This document shows positions 1 through 12,236 of a DNA stretch of 64,000 nt, piece by piece. Under the pieces are notes generated by a model, which did not search any database, was not told the origin of the DNA, and saw only the letters and a program-made list of their open reading frames with translations. The stretch's first letter is position 1; the number at the start of each line of letters is the position of its first letter. The position numbers and the translations under genes are program-made. The stretch covers positions 44,062,081-44,126,080 of the forward strand of contig NC_079203.1 in the NCBI RefSeq assembly GCF_026745355.1, in the 5' to 3' direction. This stretch comes from Beta vulgaris subsp. vulgaris. Lineage: Eukaryota; Streptophyta; Magnoliopsida; Caryophyllales; Amaranthaceae.

Positions 1-216
1 TCAAACAGAGGAGAATAATATAACCTCACTGATTTAATGGAAGGAACACACACACACACACAGAAACAAAAGAGAACAAAGATAAAATTGAAAAAGCGTT
101 GCCCCAAAGTTTTTTACAACTTAGATAACTTAATAGTCCTTTCTTCAAATATTATGACTTCATCTGATTATGTGATTCTATTCTACAGTTATTAGAATGG
201 AGAAGACATTACCTTA

Positions 217-603
217 TCAAAGTCCAAGTGAAGTCATAATGACCTCAATCTTCTTTTCCAGTCTTTCCTCTCTTTCTTTTGCCTCCTTTTCCTTTCTCTG
301 ACTTTCAGCTTTTAGAAAATCTATTTCAGCTTGCATTGCATTGTTATTACCTCTTAGTTGTTGAATCTCAGCCTCCAATTCTGCTTTACCTTTCTTCCCA
401 CCCTTGTCCACCACTGGATGTCCTTTACCAAGACCCCGGGCGTACCCCGAACAATGTCCAAGCACCTTCATGTAAGCCTCGTCTATGGAAAGATTATCAA
501 TGCCATTCTCTTGAATTTCTTTCTCGTGTAACTTTTTAAATTCGTTGAACTTTGCTTCACCCTCATCATCAAAACTACCATCTTTATGCCTTCGATGATC
601 CAA
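217..603 (-). pseudogene. CACTA C-terminal plant transposase segment (part 2, coiled coil)
   Basis: 128 residues in one frame. The first part (DGSFDDEGEAKFNEFKKLHE, then ...LSIDEAYMKVLGHCSGYARGLGKG) matches the Transposase_24 / Ptta-En/Spm family pattern, in which a G-x-G-x-G-like glycine run follows a predicted helix. The rest is a highly charged coiled coil (KKGKAELEAEIQQL through EREERLEKKIEVI). Ending at LGL is common in these proteins. The intron-sized gaps between this and 1783-2013 could be real introns; neighbouring splice sites were not resolved. Confidence 0.7.
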
Positions 604-1782
604 TGAAAATAATTAAATATCATTAAAGTATTAGTAAAAGATTAAACAATCGCAACGATGATAAAATGAGGGACCATTTGATTAGATTAAAATATGTGAT
701 AACAGACAGCAGTGAGCATTGTAAGGAAACTGCCAACTTGTTTGTTCAAGGAAAGATATGACAGTGGCAGACAATACACCATTTGATTAGATTAAAATGG
801 TGTTTGCATGAAAAAGTGAAGGATATACCCAAATTTTAATAATTGAAATGGACCCTATAAACAGTTTAACATTTATATAAGAAAATCTTTGCTGTCAGCT
901 TCTAAACCTCTAACCATGCACTCTATTCACCTGAACTAAAGTTACTATACCTCTAACAATTTTTCCTCACAAGTCAAATCTTCCTTACAATAATAAGAAA
1001 ACCTATAATTTCATGACATACAAGGACATGAATTATGCTGAAATAACTTACTGTTTTGTTTTTCTCCACAATTTCAAATACATTGGGTCATTATCAGCTT
1101 CTGTTTGTGTTACGGTAGTAGAAGTAGATGTATTTGCTTCAGAGTCATCCCCATTCTCGGCCTCAACACTAGAGTCTTTCTCTGCCTCAACCTCCTAAGT
1201 AATGAAAAGTACATGAAAGATGAAACAATGTTAGCTCATTGTATAACCAGCACTAGACTCTTGACAGTCAAATTAAAGCGACTCTGACCGTATCTGTTAT
1301 GTGGCTGTAGGTACCAAGGTAAGATGCTAGACTGATTCTTTCCAAAGCTACAAATGACAAACAAAACTAAGAAATCATACCAGGAAACATTTAGAACATT
1401 CGAAGTACACTCCTTAAATTTGTCATAGACTTATCTTTACTGGATAAATACTCCTTAAATTTGTCATCATAGACTTATCTGTTATCTCACTTTGCATATG
1501 AAGTACACTCCTAAAACACTAGGACTCCAATGTATGGTTATGATAGCTAATAATTACTATCTGTTAATAAAAGATAGTAAAATATCAAAATAGATAAGAA
1601 GCTACTGCATAATACCTAGCCGCATATATTAAAGATAACAAAAAACAGCTATATTAAAGATAAACAATAACCTTTAGAGACTAAATAATAACATTGATAA
1701 AAAGATATGTACAGAACTAAAAGATCACCCATATCTCATCACAATTACTAAAAGATAAAGATATATAAACCGTGCATGTTTG

Positions 1783-2013
1783 CTATATACCTTTTTCAAG
1801 CAAGTATACCTTAATTTTTCCATATAAGCGATCTATAACGTCTTCAGGCATGTCAGACCACTTCTCAACATTAAGCGGACACATTTCCTTCACCCAATCA
1901 GAGCATTCTCCTATGAACTGTAATGCATGCTCACCCACAGCGGCTCCTAAGGATGATGGAATATCGACACTAATCTTTCGAGGCTGCACTTGTCGCAACT
2001 TCTTGTACTTCAA
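1783..2013 (-). pseudogene. CACTA C-terminal plant transposase segment (part 1)
   Basis: The 76-residue frame reads like the start of the Ptta/En-Spm plant transposase region: a basic KYKKLRQVQP, then a short stretch ending with WSDMPEDVIDRLYGKIKVYL, which resembles the W..(V)P...K..LW..I...F pattern of that family. It lies between DUF4216 and the coiled-coil piece at 217-603 in the same orientation. It may be an exon of the element's second gene or the C-terminus of the same protein. Confidence 0.55.
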
Positions 2014-2503
2014 TGCTCTACTGGGACCACGAAAAGGACCTGTAAAGAGGAAAACAAAACTAATTAAGAATATAACACTAATATGAAAACACTAAAATGC
2101 CTCACAATCATTACCTTTTCTTTTCCTCTGTAGCGATGGTTGAGATAAAGATACTTCAGCCTCTGAATCCATCTGCCTTCAACAAGAGTCTTAAAGAAAC
2201 AAAGAAATAAACTCAAAAACATTTATAAATTACAAATAAACATAAACAAATATGATAATAGCAAATATTGGTTCACTGAAAACACAAATATCAATCACTA
2301 CATGAGAAACTGTAACAGGAACTTTACATATCAATCACTACATGAGTCTAAATCATATACACTAGTAATTATATCTTCTTCTTCGTCACATCTTCTTGAA
2401 CGCTTTCTTCATCTTGCTCGCTTTCCTCTTCCTCCTCCTCCTCCTCATCATTATCATCATCTCATTGTCATCGTCATCATCACTCACTATTTCCGGGGGA
2501 CAT

Positions 2504-3106
2504 CTAATCTCGGTAAGAGTTCATCATCCTCTCCATCATCCACAACCATGTTAGGCATTTCGACATCCATTCCATTATCATCATGCTCATAATCACCAAT
2601 ATCATCCTCAACAATGGGAAAATTATAGAAATTTCGAGGGATAGTTTAATTTTAATTGCAATTCTCCAATCCGGTTCATTATGTGCCTTAACATAATAAA
2701 CTTGTCCTACTTGAGATGCCAAAGCAAATGGCTCATTAGTCCCTAAAAATCTCCTGATGTTGACACTAGTAGTGCCAAACTTATCTATTTTGATCCCACG
2801 ACCATCACTATAAACATCAAACCACACACATCTAAATAACACCACAATAGGTTGTTTTTCCCCACCATTTGGAGCATCGTATTCAAGCTCTAAAACTTCT
2901 TTCAAAACTCCATAAAAATCTCTTTGGTCACTCGCTTCATCTCCTTTAACTACAACTCCACTATTTTGCATCTTTCTCCTACGTTGACGCTTTTTAGTGT
3001 GAAAGCGATACCCATTCACATAGTAACCTTGAAAGCTTCCAGCACTCTTACTTGGTCCTCGTGAAAATGACAATAACTCGGTGGTTACTCTTGGATCCTT
3101 CTCCAC
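2504..3106 (-). pseudogene. CACTA transposase DUF4216 domain
   Basis: The open frame contains the DUF4216 signature: DFYGVLKEVLELEY, VVLFRCVWFDV, GIKIDKFGTTSVN and a final QVGQVYYV block ending in DWRI. DUF4216 sits C-terminal to DUF4218 in CACTA ORFs and its function is unknown. The N-terminal part (VTTELLSFSRGPS..., YYVNGYRFHTKKR) is also typical. The C-terminal 40 residues after DWRIAIKIK look like translated low-complexity sequence, so the true domain ends near 2640. Confidence 0.8.
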
Positions 3107-3429
3107 ATGAAGCTTCCATATCTATGCGATCACGTCACCAAAAGATAAAGAAAAATGAAATTAATAAGCATATTTATCAAACTTATAGTAGGAGTATTAT
3201 TGACCTTAACTCTAGCACTTACCCGAGATTGGAACCACTCAACTAAACTTTGTTTAGGCTCATGTATGATGTCATACTCTCTGCCATCATATAAGCATTA
3301 GATTATTTTAGGTATATTAACTAGAAAAATGAACAACAAATAGAAGATTGATATCTTACCTTATAAACGGTTGCACTTCTGGACAATTCATAAGAGCATA
3401 TAATTGGGCTTGCTTCCAATCCACAAAAC

Positions 3430-4156
3430 TCAACTGCTTGAAAGTTCTTTTGCCCATTGCATTTCCCTTATTTTGGAATATTGATAGCATAAACTCTGAA
3501 GATTGGTTCTTATCCTGGTCATTCCTACCCTACAGTTGAACTTTGTCTCAATTCCACTTATATATCTAGAGCAAAAGGCAGAGCATTCATCCGCAATGCG
3601 AGCCTCGGCAATAGAGGCTTCCGGGTGAGCTTTGTTTTGGACAGTTGGTTTCATTGTATGCATTTCCCTACAAAGAACCATGGTTAGGCACTACATGTCG
3701 CTATAAGGAACACTTTTTAAAGTTAATATTACCTTTCAAATCGATATTGCCAACGACATTGTACTGGACCTCCAAGCATGGCTTCACGAGGTAAGTGGAT
3801 TGGGAGGTGGACCATTATATCAAAAAAGGAAGGAACAAATAGCTTTTCAAGCTTGCAAAGAGTAACCGCAATGCTCTTTTCCATCTTTTCCAAAACATCA
3901 ATTCTTAAAGTTTTGGAACATAACTGCTTAAAAAATAAGCTAAGCTCCGCTAAAGGTTCTAGAACCTCCTTAGGCAAGATGCCTTGGAAAGCAGGTATAG
4001 CAAGTCTTGCATAAATACATGACAATCATGGCTCTTCATATTTGAAATTTTGCCATCATCTAAACTTGCACATCGAGCTATGTTTGAAGAATAACCATCG
4101 GGTACTTTGACCTTGGATAAGAACTCTAATACTCGTCGCCTCTCTTGTGGTGTCAA
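3430..4156 (-). pseudogene. CACTA transposase DUF4218 region, fragmented
   Basis: Three minus-strand pieces in different frames (3959-4156, 3729-4025, 3430-3681) together look like the DUF4218 domain that follows Tnp2 in plant CACTA proteins. Recognisable bits are SHDCHVFMQ with LLP-like leucines, FFKQLCSKTL, V.LC.LE..F.PSFFD.MVHL..HL..EA.LGGPVQ..W.Y.FER, and the histidine/cysteine-bearing stretch that follows. The need to change frame at least twice shows decay; splicing could explain one junction but not all. Confidence 0.75.
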
Positions 4157-4300
4157 CTGATAAGGTGCTCTAGGACGATATATTTACCACGATCCACCTT
4201 TTCAGGAAGCAATTTCTCATGCATTTTCATCATCTTCAAATCCCTTCGAGCATTCAAGTGATCCTTATTATTTTTACCGGAATATCAAGGACAGTTCCTA

Positions 4301-5071
4301 TTATACTGTCACATATGTTTTTCTAATATGCATCACATCTAAGTTGTGACGAATCAAAAGCTTACTCCAATAAGGAAGTCTATAAAAGACACTTAGCTTC
4401 TTCCATTGGTCAAACAAGTATCTCTGGTTCCTCTTTCGCTTCTTCCCAAAAATCACATTTGGCACTCCCTCAAATGCCTCCAAAATTTCATCCCCTGATA
4501 AAGGAACAGGAGGTGGTCGTCTTTCCCTCTCGCCACCAAAAGATTTCTTATCATTTCTCCATCTGTGATCAGCATCCAAGAATCTGCGATCACCTAAGAA
4601 GCATTCCTTATTACTCTTCTTAAGTCGCTTGTGCCAAGTATCCTTATGACATGATGGACAAGCAAGTTTACCACAAGTACTCCAACCGGACAAATTCCCG
4701 TAAGCCGGAAAATCACTCATTGTCCACAATAACACCGCCTTCATATTAAACTTCTGGCAACTATATGAATCATAAGTCTCCACCCCAACTTCCCACAAGT
4801 CTTCAAGTTCTTCGACCAATGGTTCCAAGAACACATCAATATCATTTCCAGGGGACTTCGGACCAGGGATCAAGAGTGATAACATGATGTACGGGCTTGC
4901 CATGCACATCCAAGGCGGGAGATTGTATGGCACCAAAAAAACGGGCCATATACTATGTTTGGTCCCCAAATGTGCACTAGGATTGAAACCATCGCATGAT
5001 AGACCTAATCTTACGTTACGTGCATCAGCCTTAAACTCGGGATATAGATCATCAAGGTGCTTCCATGCCAT
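4301..5071 (-). pseudogene. CACTA transposase core, Tnp2 domain
   Basis: This carries the best-conserved part of the CACTA transposase. Visible family motifs are RLGLSCDGFNP, then WPVFLVPYNLPPWMCM, IPGPKSPGNDIDVFLEPLVEEL with a W(E)VGVETYD block, WTMSDFPAYGNLSGWSTCG with CP.C, and near the end LPYW.KLLIRHNLDVMHI. In intact relatives the last motif is followed by E-K-N-x-C-D; here a one-base slip turns it into an early stop at 4301. The conserved aspartates of the D-D-E catalytic core in this family lie in this region. The segment upstream (5072-5267) is the same protein, out of frame. Confidence 0.85.
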
Positions 5072-5267
5072 TGAATCAGCCGGGTGCTTAGTATGTCCTC
5101 ATCAACGCGCCTCTCGTTATGCCATCTCATGTGTTTTGCAATTCTTGATGACATAAAAAGCCTTTGAAGCCTTGGCACCAAAGGAAAAAGGCGAAGAACC
5201 ACAGACGAGGAATTCTAGGCTTAAGTTGTGAGATCCCTTGAGATTCTGTTAAAGAAGACGCTATCAT

Positions 5268-6044
5268 CTAATTCACCACTGCTTTCTTTCCATCGAGACT
5301 CCCCACAAATAGGACATGCATCATAATGTTAGCATAGTCTTTTCTATAAAGAATACAATGGTTCACACAAGCATGAATCTTCACATAGTTCAATCCAAGA
5401 TCTTTTGTGTACTTTTTTGCTTCATATGAACTCTTAGGGAAGCTCACATCATAATTAAAGGCCTTGTGCAATGCATTAAGCAACCCATTAAATGACTTAT
5501 CACTCCAACGACCACTCACCTTAAGTTGCAAAAGAGTTACAATGAACTCTAATCTTGAGAATGTCTTACACCCTGGATAAAGCTCTTCTTGTGCATCTTT
5601 CATCAATTTGTGAAACTTATCAGGGAGTTCATCATCACCCCTATCCCTATCATCTGAAACTTGAGGTTCTACAACTACATTTGTGGCCTCACGCACCAAA
5701 GAAGCTAAGTCATCAGACACAAGGGGATCTTCATCCTCAAAGTCATCACCTTCCTCTTCGGACATCTCTTCATCCGTGACTTCAAAGGATTGTTCCTCTC
5801 CATGAAAAATCCATGGATTGTAATCAGGATCTATTCCGACTCGAAAAAGATGAGCCCGCATAGTATCTCGATCTTGATCAAAATAATTTCGACAATTCAA
5901 GCAAGGACACCTTAACTTTACCCCAGAATTAGGAGCGGTGTCCCTAAATGCAAAGTCCAAAAACTCTTTAACACCTTTCTTGTAATCTCCTTGTTTCCTT
6001 CCATTAAACCCTTGGATGTGCATCCAACTTCTATCATTATCCAT
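5268..6044 (-). pseudogene. CACTA transposase N-terminus (transposase-associated domain)
   Basis: The chosen start is the ATG at 6044, giving MDNDRSWMH, the usual beginning of plant CACTA transposases; an upstream in-frame Met adds only a hydrophobic run that the family lacks. About 80 residues follow with the conserved CPCLNC cysteine cluster, R.HL and the YxxWxxHGE type motif seen here as NPWIFHGE. A glutamate/aspartate-rich linker comes next, then the start of the Tnp2 module (ELYPGCKTFSRLEF, LNALHKAFN). The end has slipped out of frame: the expected C-P-I-C-G zinc motif after the tyrosine-rich LYRKDY is replaced by unrelated residues before a stop. This is therefore a frameshifted relic rather than a complete first exon. 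Confidence 0.8.
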
Positions 6045-7739
6045 GATAATTCCCAAAAAATAACTGAAATAACTTAACAAAAAAAATATTAAAAACATAC
6101 AGCATAAAAAATCAAAAGCCAATCAAATAGCACCAACAGTCATAAACTGAAACACCTCCATTTCTAAATATTTAAGTACCACTTTGGCCGTGTTCTTTTT
6201 ACCGTAATTCTCATATATTTATTATATGAACTTATTACATATTATTGAAGTTCATTTATAAGCTGTTAAAACTTAACTAAACTTAAATTGAAAACTTATT
6301 TTTTTAAAATAAAGAGAATGCACCCTTAATTTGTCAATTTATTTTCTACGACTCATTAAAACTACAAAAGACAGATATGTTTTGTACAAATTGCAGCTAC
6401 CTATTGGATGCAACCAAAAAAAACATAACTAATTTTAACCATTAAGTAGCTAATCTCTTTCTGACATAACAAATTAACCGCAAATTAAATTAAAAAAAGA
6501 TGTGGAAACTAATCAAATTTTTTTACAGATGACAAACTATGTTTTTTTGTTTTATCATCTTCATAGCTCTAACCTAGGCCCATAAGGTGCACCCAACATC
6601 ATGGGAGGAGGTGCTTCAAAGCCTACATGTTGTTGTGAGGTTTTTTCTACATTCCTTTGCATCTAGCCACATACAAGATGAAATTGCATTAAAATTGAAC
6701 CCAAAAGACCGTCTGTGATGACCAACACACACTAACATTCTAACAATCAGATCAGATAGAATTCCAGCTGCATAATAACACTGACTTGCAGGCTTTATGT
6801 TGCAGCAAAATGAAGTATGGTTCACCTTTCCTATTATGGTATACACTTATTTTAACACAACATCTGCACAGAATGATACAATCATATAAGTGCAATTTAC
6901 TAGCTGAGTTAAAGCCAAAAAGAGGACAATATTTTATGAAGATCTGCCAGCAACTTGTGAGTGCTGAGTCATTGAGTCGTTAAATATATGTATAGTGAAG
7001 AAAAAGAAATTGCAGGGTCTAGGGAGGTTCAGACATTTGCTCTTTGAAGATGAATATTTATGATTTCTTTCCTATGGCATCTGAAAGGTGAACAAAGCTT
7101 CTAACAAATTGCAGGGAACAAATCACTAGACCTAATTATCAAATCACTTAGTATATCAAATTATCGCTTTATCAAGGAACTCAATTCAAATCACTTAGAC
7201 GTCTGCAGTACGATACACTATGTTTGTAGAAGATTGTTGTAACATCTCAATTGCTTAATCAAGGAACTCAATTCATAAAAATCATTATCAAATCACTAGA
7301 CCTAATTAAATTCAATTCGTCTGATTTTGTGGAAAAAGTTAAGCAAACCTAATTGACAAAAATGCTGAAACAATCATCCATACATCTAATTTAAAAAGCG
7401 AAATTGAATGATTTACCTGAAGATGCGATCGAATTAGGAAATTGCTAAGAAAATCTGCGAGAAACGTCAATTCGAAGGCTTGAAAAACTGAATTCGAAGG
7501 CGAGAAACGTCCAATCCCTAAAACGATGAATTGGTAGGGAGAACTGGTCCTTTCAATGTTCCATTGAAGATTATGATCGAAGATTACTGCCCAAAATCAC
7601 CAGATTTTGTAGAACATGTTAGTGAGATTGAAGATTTTGTAGAACACTCTTTTCGAAAGAACACTGTTTGTTTGCGGGGAAATTGAATCGAATAGAACAG
7701 TGTGTCATTTTAATCCTTTTTTGTTTTTTGTCCCTTCAT
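6045..7739 (-). other. CACTA 5' leader, no gene seen
   Basis: This AT-rich stretch lies between the subterminal repeats and the first transposase ATG (6044). It should hold the element's promoter and perhaps 5' untranslated exons. The open frames here are short and overlap on both strands, and none resembles a known protein. Confidence 0.6.
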
Positions 7740-8058
7740 TATTAAAGAGGGCAAAAGAGTTAAAATTGTTGTTTTAGGTTAATATTAAAAAGGGCGAAAT
7801 TTTAAATTGTTGTTTTAGGTTAATATCAAAGAGGGCAAAATTGAAAAGTTGTCTTCTTAGTTGGTATCAAACAGGGCAATTTTGAAATTGTTTTCTTAAG
7901 TGATAGCAAAGAGGGCAAAACAATATAATTGTCTTCTTAGTTAATATCAAAAAGGGGGAAATATTTTTGTCTTCCTTGATACTATTAAATAAGGCAATCA
8001 ACTAGTTGCCCTATTTTATTCAAATAAATTGCCCTCTTTGATAACATTTCTTGTAGTG
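7740..8058 (-). repeat. CACTA terminal inverted repeat and subterminal repeat array
   Basis: A motif like atatcaaagagggcaa recurs about every 41 bp (near 7747, 7790, 7831, 7872, 7911 and 7952). Two copies in inverted orientation (ttgccct near 8000 and 8030) sit next to the terminus, which ends gtagtg at 8058. In En/Spm such subterminal repeats bind the TnpA-type protein; that role is inferred here from the family. Confidence 0.85.
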
Positions 8059-8510
8059 ATAGTTATGCACAATTCTTAGTTGTGAGGGGTAAAATATTAT
8101 ATATTGTGATATTTCTTAAAAACACATGATAAATAGGACTTTTGGGAGAATATAGAGCATAAATAGTTTAGATGCAAATAACTTTAGAGGCGTATAAAAT
8201 GTTTTTTTTTCGAAAACAGAACTCGTAATTTCTCCTTGTTTACCACTATTGCATCTTTGTTCTATTGTCGTTTGATACATCATTGGTACGGTGTAAATAT
8301 TGAGGTGTTCAACATAGATCTACAGAATCTCACATTAGTTTGAAGAAGTTTATGATGACGAGTCCAATAGAGCAAAGGATATGGTAAAATATGTGTTATG
8401 TGTGATATGATATCTTATATGTTTGTTTGATACAAAGTTACTACTATGTAAAAAATACATGTGTCCACATCAAGGAATTAATCTTGTGCTCTTTGTAACA
8501 AAACTATATA
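8059..8510. other. Spacer between CACTA and Copia-1, no gene seen
   Basis: AT-rich host sequence with no conserved open frame. It separates the CACTA terminus (8058) from the target-site duplication of the next element (8511-8515). Confidence 0.6.
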
Positions 8511-8515
8511 ATTTG

Positions 8516-8769
8516 TGTTGTGAGAATATATAATAGAGAGAAGATACTGGGAGAAACGTATCAGTAGGATGTATTATATCTGAATGGGCAATTCACTTCT
8601 TACAATAGCTATATTTATAAGCAAAAATTTCACCGAGTAAATCTGCGTAAATTCAACAATTGCAGTCGCTGGGAGAAAATTTTCCCAACAAACATTAATA
8701 CATGTCAGGTGGACTGTGGACTTCATTATGCATAATAGTGGAGTTTACAATTCCACTGTTATCTCAACA
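8516..8769 (-). repeat. Copia-1 3' LTR
   Basis: On the minus strand it begins TGTTGAGATAAC and ends TTCTCACAACA, so it has TG...CA ends inside a 5-bp inverted repeat TGTTG/CAACA. It is preceded inside the element by a polypurine tract. Confidence 0.85.
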
Positions 8770-8778
8770 CTCCCCCTT
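8770..8778 (-). other. Copia-1 polypurine tract
   Basis: On the minus strand it reads AAGGGGGAG directly before the 3' LTR, the expected site for priming plus-strand DNA synthesis. Confidence 0.75.
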
Positions 8779-9013
8779 GAATGTCCATTGATAACTCATA
8801 ATAGACTTTGTCTCATTAAGAACCTTGTTATGAAAAACTCTGTGGGAAATCCATAACTAGGGAAAAGAGCACTACAGCTATTATGTATCTTTATATGCTT
8901 AAAATTAGATGCCTCGTTAAAAACCTTGTCAGAAAAAATCCGGTGGGAAAAAAACCTGATCGAAGGAAAAAAGAGTGCAGCGCATATAATACTCCCCCTG
9001 AATCTAGCATATA

Positions 9014-12000
9014 TCACGAAGATGACGGATTACAACAGACTAATTCTTCAAATTTCTTCGTTGGAAGGGATTTGGTTAATAAATCTGGAAGATTCTCGCA
9101 CGATCGAATTTGTTGGATGTTTATCGTCCCTTCCTTTTGGAGGTCATGAGTGAAGAAGAGTTTTAGTGATAAATGTTTAGTTCTGCCTCCTTTGATGTAC
9201 CCTTCGCTTACTTGGGTGATACATTCAGTATTGTCTTCATATATGATAGTTGGATTTGTTTTTATTGTTTCCATTCCACATTCTTCTTGGATATTCTTGA
9301 TCATTGACCTTAGTCATACACATTCCCTTCCAGCTTCATAAAGAGCAATTAGTTATGCATGAATTGATGATGTGGTCGTCAAAGTCTGCTTCGTGGATTT
9401 TCAAGATATTGCAGTACCTCCATAAGTGAATAGATACCCGGATTGAGTCTTAGCCTTTTGCAGATCTGATAGGTACCCGACATCTGCATATCCAATGAAT
9501 GACACATTTGGTTTCAACTAGTACAATAATCTAAGGTCTAGTGTTCCTCGAAAATAACGTAATAAGTGTCTGAATTCATTCCAATGTCTATTTGTTGGTG
9601 CATTGTTGTATCTATTTGACAAGTTTACTAAAAAAGTTATGTCAAGCGAGTATTGTTAACCAAGTACATTAAGGCACCAATTGCACTTAAATATGGTAGT
9701 TCAGGACCAAGAATTTCTTTCTTTTCTTCTCGTGGTCTGAATGGATCATCTTTCACATTCAGGAAAAGCACTATCATTGGAGAACTTATTAAGTGAGCTT
9801 TGTCCATGAAAAAACGTTCCATAAGTTTTTCTGTGTAGTTTGATTAATGGACAAAAATCTCATTTCTCAAATGTTTCATTTGCAAGTCAAGGCAAAATTT
9901 TGTCCTCCCGAGATCTTTCATTACAAATTCTTTCATCAAGTACTTTGTAGTCACTTCGAGTTCTCTAGGAGTTTCAATAATATTCAAATCATTGACATAG
10001 ACAACAATGATGGCGAATCTTGATTTAGATCAATTAATGAAAACACAGAGACTAATTTGATTATTTTTGAATCCTTCTTTCAATAGGTATTCACTAAAAC
10101 GATTATACCACATTCTTCTAGATTGTTTTAACCCATAGAGTGAATTTTTCAATTACATTGAAAGCATCTCTTTGGGCATGTGATTTTCTGGTAGTTTTAG
10201 TCCATCAGGGACTTTCATATAAATATCTATGTCATGTGAGCCATACAAATATGCGGTCACTACATCCATCAACCTCGAAACTGATAAACTTACCAGATTT
10301 CTTAGCTTAGTTGCATCGACTACTGGAGAATATGGCTCATTATAATCAATCCCTGACATTTGAGAGAAGCCTTAGGCTACTAGCCTTGTCTATATCTAGT
10401 AACCTCATTTTTCTCATTTCGTTTTCTCGCGAATATCCATTTGTACCCAACTGGTTTTACACCTTTTGGTATTTGGATTATCTGTCCGAATATCTCACAT
10501 TTTTCAAGTGATTTCAGTTATGCTTGAATTTCTCCTTTCCATCTTGGCCAATCTTTTCTGTGGCGACACTCATCTACTGTATTTGGTTCTTTATCATTTT
10601 CATCGTAAGTCATTCAACCGCTATGGAGTAAGCAAAGATTTCATTCAAGACAACATCTTTTCGATTCCATTGTTTCTTTGTAGAAACATAATTGATTGAA
10701 GTTTCATTGTTGTCTATGCTTTCATGTTCTTTTTCTTTTGGAACATGCTTATCTTCTATTTTGTTTTCATCATGCTCCGTTGGAGGATTTATATTAATTC
10801 TGTTCTTTGTTTCACCTTGCTTTTTCATTTTTCTCGATTTTGAGTCTTTATAACCGGGTGGTCTGTGACATTTTCGACGTGTTATTGACTCATTTTCAAT
10901 GGCCTTATTGTCACTAGGAATTTCAATACGTTTCGGGAAATTCTCATCACGTACATGTGACTTTGTCACTTTCTTAGTATCTGTGAATGCATTTAACAAT
11001 TGGTTCGCAATACTTTGTAGTTGAACAATTTTCTTGACTTCTTGTTCACATGATTTTTGTCTCAGGTCCATAAATGACCATTTACAATGTGTTCCATGTA
11101 AATTCTGTTTTTATATTTTGTGGGTCCATTTTCTCTCCCCCTAAGGATGAGAATACTGATTCGTTAAAAAGACAATCTGCGAATTGAGCGTAAATAAATC
11201 GCCAGTTGTTGGCTCTAAATATTTTATAATTAATGGAAATTCAAATCCAACATATAGTCTCATCCTTCTTTGTGGACCCATTTTAGTATGTTGGGGCGGA
11301 GCAATAGGTACATGTACAACGCACCCAAAAATTTTCAAATGTAAGATATTTGGTTCTCGACCTGATACTAATTGTAACGGTGATAATTTGTGATAGGTTA
11401 TAGGCCTTAATCTTATCAATGTTGTTGCATGTAATTAGCATGACTTGCATGTAATATAGCATGACCTCAAGCAGAAGAGGGCAATTTTAATTTCATTATT
11501 AATGGTCTTGCAATTAATTATAGTCTCTTAATAAATGATTCAGCAAGACGGTTTTGTGTATGTACATGAGGTACAGGGTGCTCAACAACAATCTCAATAG
11601 ACATGCTATAATCAATTAAAAGTTTGGGATGTAAATTCCTCAGCATAGTCTAATCTTATTTTCTTTATTGTATGCTCTGGGAATTGAGTTCTTAATCGAA
11701 TTATTTGAACTACAAGTTTTGCAAATGCAACATTTCTACTTGACAAAAGGCTCACATGAGACCATCGAGTAGAGGCGTTAATTAATAGCGTGAAATAGCA
11801 GGAGAATGGTCTACATGCGTGGTGAATAGGCCCACAAATACCTCTTTGTATTCTTTCTTAAAAAGTTGGAGATTCATTGGCAATCTTATTTATAGATGGT
11901 CTGATTATCAATTTGCCAAGTGAGCATGCAGAGCATGATAATTCATTTGATCGAGGAATTTTGACATTCTTTATAGAGTGTTCAATTGAGTTTTCAATGA

Positions 12001-12233
12001 TTCTATGCATCATTCATGTGCCGGGATGGCCTAATCGATCATGTTATAGAGTAAATGATTTTTTGTTATCTAACTTCTGGTTAGATATCATATTAATTTC
12101 AATCGGACGTATATATATGTGATATAGTAGGAAATTGCTGGCAATTTTTCATAGATGTATATCGTACCGTATTTTTCTGCCATGAGGCATATGAAGTTCT
12201 CTTTCTTCAGTGCCATCGCTTCCAAATGGTAAC
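9014..12233 (-). pseudogene. Copia-1 pol remnant: integrase, reverse transcriptase, RNase H
   Basis: Minus-strand pieces read in Copia order. An integrase core lies at about 11430-12230 (a GICGPIHH-like stretch, then D.A.EFTSQ near 11650). The integrase C-terminal part is 11141-11419 (SPLQLVSGREPNILHLKIFGC, GPQRRMRLYVGFE). A variable linker (10610-11071) precedes the reverse transcriptase start (10153-10359: NEPYSPVVDATKLRNLVSLS, Y.YGSHDIDIYMKVPDG). The later RT/connection piece is 9637-9822 (PYLSAIGALMYL). RNase H is 9014-9304 (YEDNTECITQVSEGYIKGGRTKH, then DLLTKSLP). Each piece is in a different frame with stops between, so no functional polyprotein is possible. Confidence 0.8.
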
Positions 12234-12236
12234 CAT

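Larger units (their letters stand above)
1..8058 (-). mobile_element. CACTA (En/Spm) DNA transposon, 5' part; other end outside window
   Basis: The right end reads, on the minus strand, CACTACAAGAAATGTTAT, the classic En/Spm terminal inverted repeat. It is followed inward by an array of short subterminal repeats, a long untranslated leader and then transposase domains in the order usual for plant CACTA elements: transposase-associated, Tnp2, DUF4218, DUF4216, plant transposase C-terminal part. The left terminus is not in the window, so neither full length nor the 3-bp target duplication can be checked. The reading frame is broken in several places, so this copy is probably no longer autonomous. 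It could still be a target for trans-acting transposase because the visible end looks intact. Confidence 0.88.

Noticed and set aside
217..6122. A host gene on the minus strand at the left edge
   Set aside because: All recognisable domains belong to CACTA transposases and the region ends in a CACTA terminus.
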